A DNA stretch of 64,000 bases from assembly GCF_008245225.1 (NCBI RefSeq), contig NZ_VTAW01000003.1, forward strand, positions 1 through 64,000, in the 5' to 3' direction. The notes beneath the pieces were generated by a model, which had not been told where the DNA came from, ran no database searches, and was given only the letters and a program-made list of their open reading frames with translations. The DNA is from Natrialba swarupiae (GTDB taxonomy: Archaea > Halobacteriota > Halobacteria > Halobacteriales > Natrialbaceae). Made by a program: the position numbers and the translations under genes. This document shows positions 62,265 to 64,000 of this stretch, one piece after another; position 1 is the stretch's first letter, and each line of letters begins with the position of its first letter.

Positions 62265-63098
62265 ATGACGGGCCGTGATGAGTTCTACAACAAGGCGAAA
62301 CAGCAGGGCTACCGCAGTCGGGCGGCCTACAAGCTCAAACAGTTAGACGACCTCGAGAACGTGATCTCCGGCGGCGACACCGTCGTCGACCTCGGGGCCG
62401 CGCCGGGCGGGTGGCTCCAGGTGGCGGCCGAGAAGGTCGGCCCCCAAGGGAGCGTCATCGGCGTCGACCTCCAGCGGATCAAAGACCTCGAGGACGAGGA
62501 CCTCGCCGCCCGCGTCGAGACGATCCGCGGCGACATGACCCAGGAACGGACCAGAGAGCGCGTCGTCGAGGCCGCAGGCGGGACGGCCGGTTCGGATACC
62601 GACGAGGAGTCGGCCGCTCGAGACGGCGGTCCGGTCGACGCCGTCGTCTCGGACATGGCACCCAACGTCTCCGGCGAGTACTCCCTCGACCAGGCCCGGT
62701 CGCTGCACCTCGCGCGCCAGGCGTTCGAGACGGCACTCGAGTTGCTCGACTCCGGGGGCGACTTCGTCGTGAAGGTCTTCGACGGGCCGGACGTCGACGC
62801 GTTCCGAGCGGACCTCGAGGAGGAGTTCAAATACGTGCGCGCGACCAGTCCGGACGCCTCGCGAAAGGAGTCCTCCGAGATCTACCTCATCGGAAAGGGG
62901 CGGATCACCGCCCCTCTCGCGAAAGGAGACGAACTCGAGGTCGAGATCGTCGACGTCGGAAACGAGGGCGACGGTATCGCCTCCGTCGAGGGGTATCGGC
63001 TGTTCGTTCCGGCGACCGAGGCGGGCGAAACCGTCACGGTCCGCGTCGAGGACATCAAGCCGAACTTCGGATTCGCCCAGCGAGTCGACCGGGAGTAG
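62265..63098 (+). CDS. rlmE: rRNA 2'-O-methyltransferase RlmE (FtsJ/RrmJ) with TRAM domain
   Basis: The protein has 277 residues. The FtsJ domain shows FYNKAKQQGYRSRAAYKL, motif I VVDLGAAPGGWLQVAAEKVG, and VDAVVSDMAPNVSGEYSLDQ, with the K-D-K-E catalytic residues expected. An acidic insertion near residue 105-118 (GSDTDEESAARDGG) is unusual. The C-terminal TRAM domain (GNEGDGIASVEGYRLFVPAT then VEDIKPNFGFAQRV) is a common archaeal fusion that aids RNA binding. It methylates 23S rRNA. Confidence 0.95.
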   Translation: MTGRDEFYNKAKQQGYRSRAAYKLKQLDDLENVISGGDTVVDLGAAPGGWLQVAAEKVGPQGSVIGVDLQRIKDLEDEDLAARVETIRGDMTQERTRERVVEAAGGTAGSDTDEESAARDGGPVDAVVSDMAPNVSGEYSLDQARSLHLARQAFETALELLDSGGDFVVKVFDGPDVDAFRADLEEEFKYVRATSPDASRKESSEIYLIGKGRITAPLAKGDELEVEIVDVGNEGDGIASVEGYRLFVPATEAGETVTVRVEDIKPNFGFAQRVDRE

Positions 63099-63124
63099 CG
63101 GATCCGGCGGTTTTCGGTCGTCGG

Positions 63125-63301
63125 CTACTCCTCCGTCTCGAGGCGGTTGTGACGCGCGTCGATCTCGTCTAAGATATCGAGGTTCTTGCGGATCGAGGCA
63201 CGGATCGCGTCGCTTCTGTTGACGTACTTGCCGTCGTCGCCGACGTGGTCGTCGAGGTCGTCGAGTAATTCCTGTGGAACCTCAACGCTGATCTTTGGCA
63301 T
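63125..63301 (-). CDS. Ribbon-helix-helix (CopG-like) DNA-binding protein
   Basis: The protein has 58 residues and reads MPKISVEVPQELLDDLDDHV, then YVNRSDAIRASIRKNLDILD, ending HNRLETEE. This is the ribbon (KISVEVPQ) followed by two helices with the conserved SDAIR turn. It dimerises and inserts the ribbon into the major groove. Haloarchaea carry several such mini-regulators; the target is unknown. It lies between rlmE and tatC, transcribed towards rlmE. Confidence 0.9.
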   Translation of the reverse strand: MPKISVEVPQELLDDLDDHVGDDGKYVNRSDAIRASIRKNLDILDEIDARHNRLETEE

Positions 63302-63374
63302 AGCGGGGGTTCGAACGCGAAGGGCTTAATTCGCCCCGTCTCGAGGACGGCGGTGTCGTGCGACGCGCCGTGAG

Positions 63375-64000
63375 TTATCGGCCGAGCAGTCCTTCGTCGA
63401 GTGTCGGTCCGCCGCCGCTACCGCCGAACAGTCGCCCGCCGGCGGTGAGCACGTAGAGGACGGCGAGTCCGAGCACGTACGTCAGCGCGATGGGGATGGC
63501 GAACAACAACATCGTGAGGATCCCTTTCGGACTGGCGACGGCGGCGACGGCGAAGATGCCGACGACGACGGGCCGCCAGTGGGCGAGCATCGAGCGGTAG
63601 TTGACGATACCGCCGACGTGAAAGAGCGCCATCGTGACGATGATGTTAAAGAGGAAGCCGATGCCGACGGTCGTGAAGATGACGAGCCAGAAGAAGCTAC
63701 TGATGCGGTAGGAGACGACCATCCCGTTGGTGATCGCGTCGGAGACGAGATACGAGATGACCGCGGGCGCGATCCAGAAGAACCCGAGATAGGTTCCGAA
63801 CGCGAAGCCGCCGAGCAACGAGCCGCCCCAGACGACGAAGATGCGCCGGTCGCCGTAGACCAGCCCGCGCTCTTTCAGTGCCGGCCAGGCGTAATAGAGC
63901 ACCAACGGCAAGACGGCGACGATCGCCGCCAGCACGCTCACCTTCACCTCGAAGATGAGGACCTCGACCGGGTGGAGCGCGATGACGATGTCCATCTGCA
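63375..64000 (-). CDS. tatC: Sec-independent protein translocase TatC, C-terminal part (5' end outside window)
   Basis: The frame is open to the right edge, so only the last 208 or so residues are seen. They contain HPVEVLIFEVKVSVLAAI (with the conserved Pro and Phe of the TatC loop), YAWPALKERGL, IVTMALFHVGGIVNYRSMLAHWRP and six membrane helices in all. TatC recognises twin-arginine signals. The conserved GLLGR tail ends the protein. Haloarchaea export many folded proteins this way, including the Tat lipoprotein at 31862. Whether this is the single-copy or the fused double TatC cannot be judged. Confidence 0.93.
   Translation of the reverse strand, partial: QMDIVIALHPVEVLIFEVKVSVLAAIVAVLPLVLYYAWPALKERGLVYGDRRIFVVWGGSLLGGFAFGTYLGFFWIAPAVISYLVSDAITNGMVVSYRISSFFWLVIFTTVGIGFLFNIIVTMALFHVGGIVNYRSMLAHWRPVVVGIFAVAAVASPKGILTMLLFAIPIALTYVLGLAVLYVLTAGGRLFGGSGGGPTLDEGLLGR

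Overview
The window is chromosomal DNA from a halophilic archaeon (class Halobacteria). This rests on the GC-rich sequence, very acidic proteins, RNA polymerase genes split into A'/A'' and B'/B'', archaeal EF-2, TFB, NusA and L10e, bacterio-opsin-activator-type (HTH-10) regulators, a Tat lipoprotein with a DE/G-rich linker, and a plant-type 2Fe-2S halobacterial ferredoxin. A Natrialbales-like genus is plausible, but that is inference only.

Layout. 1-3 kb: end of a chemotaxis transducer and cofH (coenzyme F420 biosynthesis). 3-17.5 kb, minus strand: the transcription/translation block rpoH-rpoB''-rpoB'-rpoA'-rpoA''-nusA, then rpsL-rpsG and EF-2, interrupted by unrelated plus- and minus-strand genes at 5.6-7.0 and 8.6-9.2 kb. 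17.8-19.1 kb: a duplicated tRNA-Asp unit with T-arm fragments, then a PD-(D/E)XK nuclease-like gene. 19-26 kb: sensor-regulators, a protein-isoaspartate methyltransferase next to a broken second copy, a zinc protein, a methyltransferase and an aminopeptidase. 26.6-30.3 kb: lower glycolysis, with pgk and class I gap facing an archaeal type II gap. 30-41 kb: Hsp20, an ATP-grasp ligase, a lipoprotein, L10e, a CBS-linked site-2 protease, two ABC-2 exporters, an ArsA-type ATPase and a response regulator. 41.5-45.6 kb: a FIST sensor translationally coupled to a histidine kinase whose ATPase domain carries a 48-bp repeat expansion. 45.7-51.3 kb: uvrC, a SUI1-like factor, an IMPACT protein and hisB. 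52-60.4 kb: trkH, hisA, two PiT-type transporters, a universal stress protein and a coiled-coil repeat membrane protein. 60.5-64 kb: ferredoxin, TFB, RlmE-like methyltransferase, a ribbon-helix-helix protein and the end of tatC.

The most interesting signal is not a gene. At least seven copies of a 78-80 bp palindromic element (ends TACGG...CCGTA, long GC-rich hairpin core) are scattered between genes, and two more look like remnants. Every complete copy is flanked by the same directly repeated triplet, TGA/TGA or its complement TCA/TCA. This is the footprint of insertion with a 3-bp target duplication at the trinucleotide TGA. Three copies sit on the TGA stop codon of the gene before them and leave it intact; one rewrites the last residues of a regulator; one pair is arranged TGA-element-TGA-element-TGA. 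A different 99-bp element after pgk has perfect 15-bp ends and the same TGA/TGA flanks, which suggests one mobilising machinery for two families. No transposase for them lies in the window.

Other points worth attention are the N-box repeat array in the histidine kinase, the tRNA-Asp duplication, two disrupted genes (a second pcm and an HTH-10 regulator), and two strong dyad operators.
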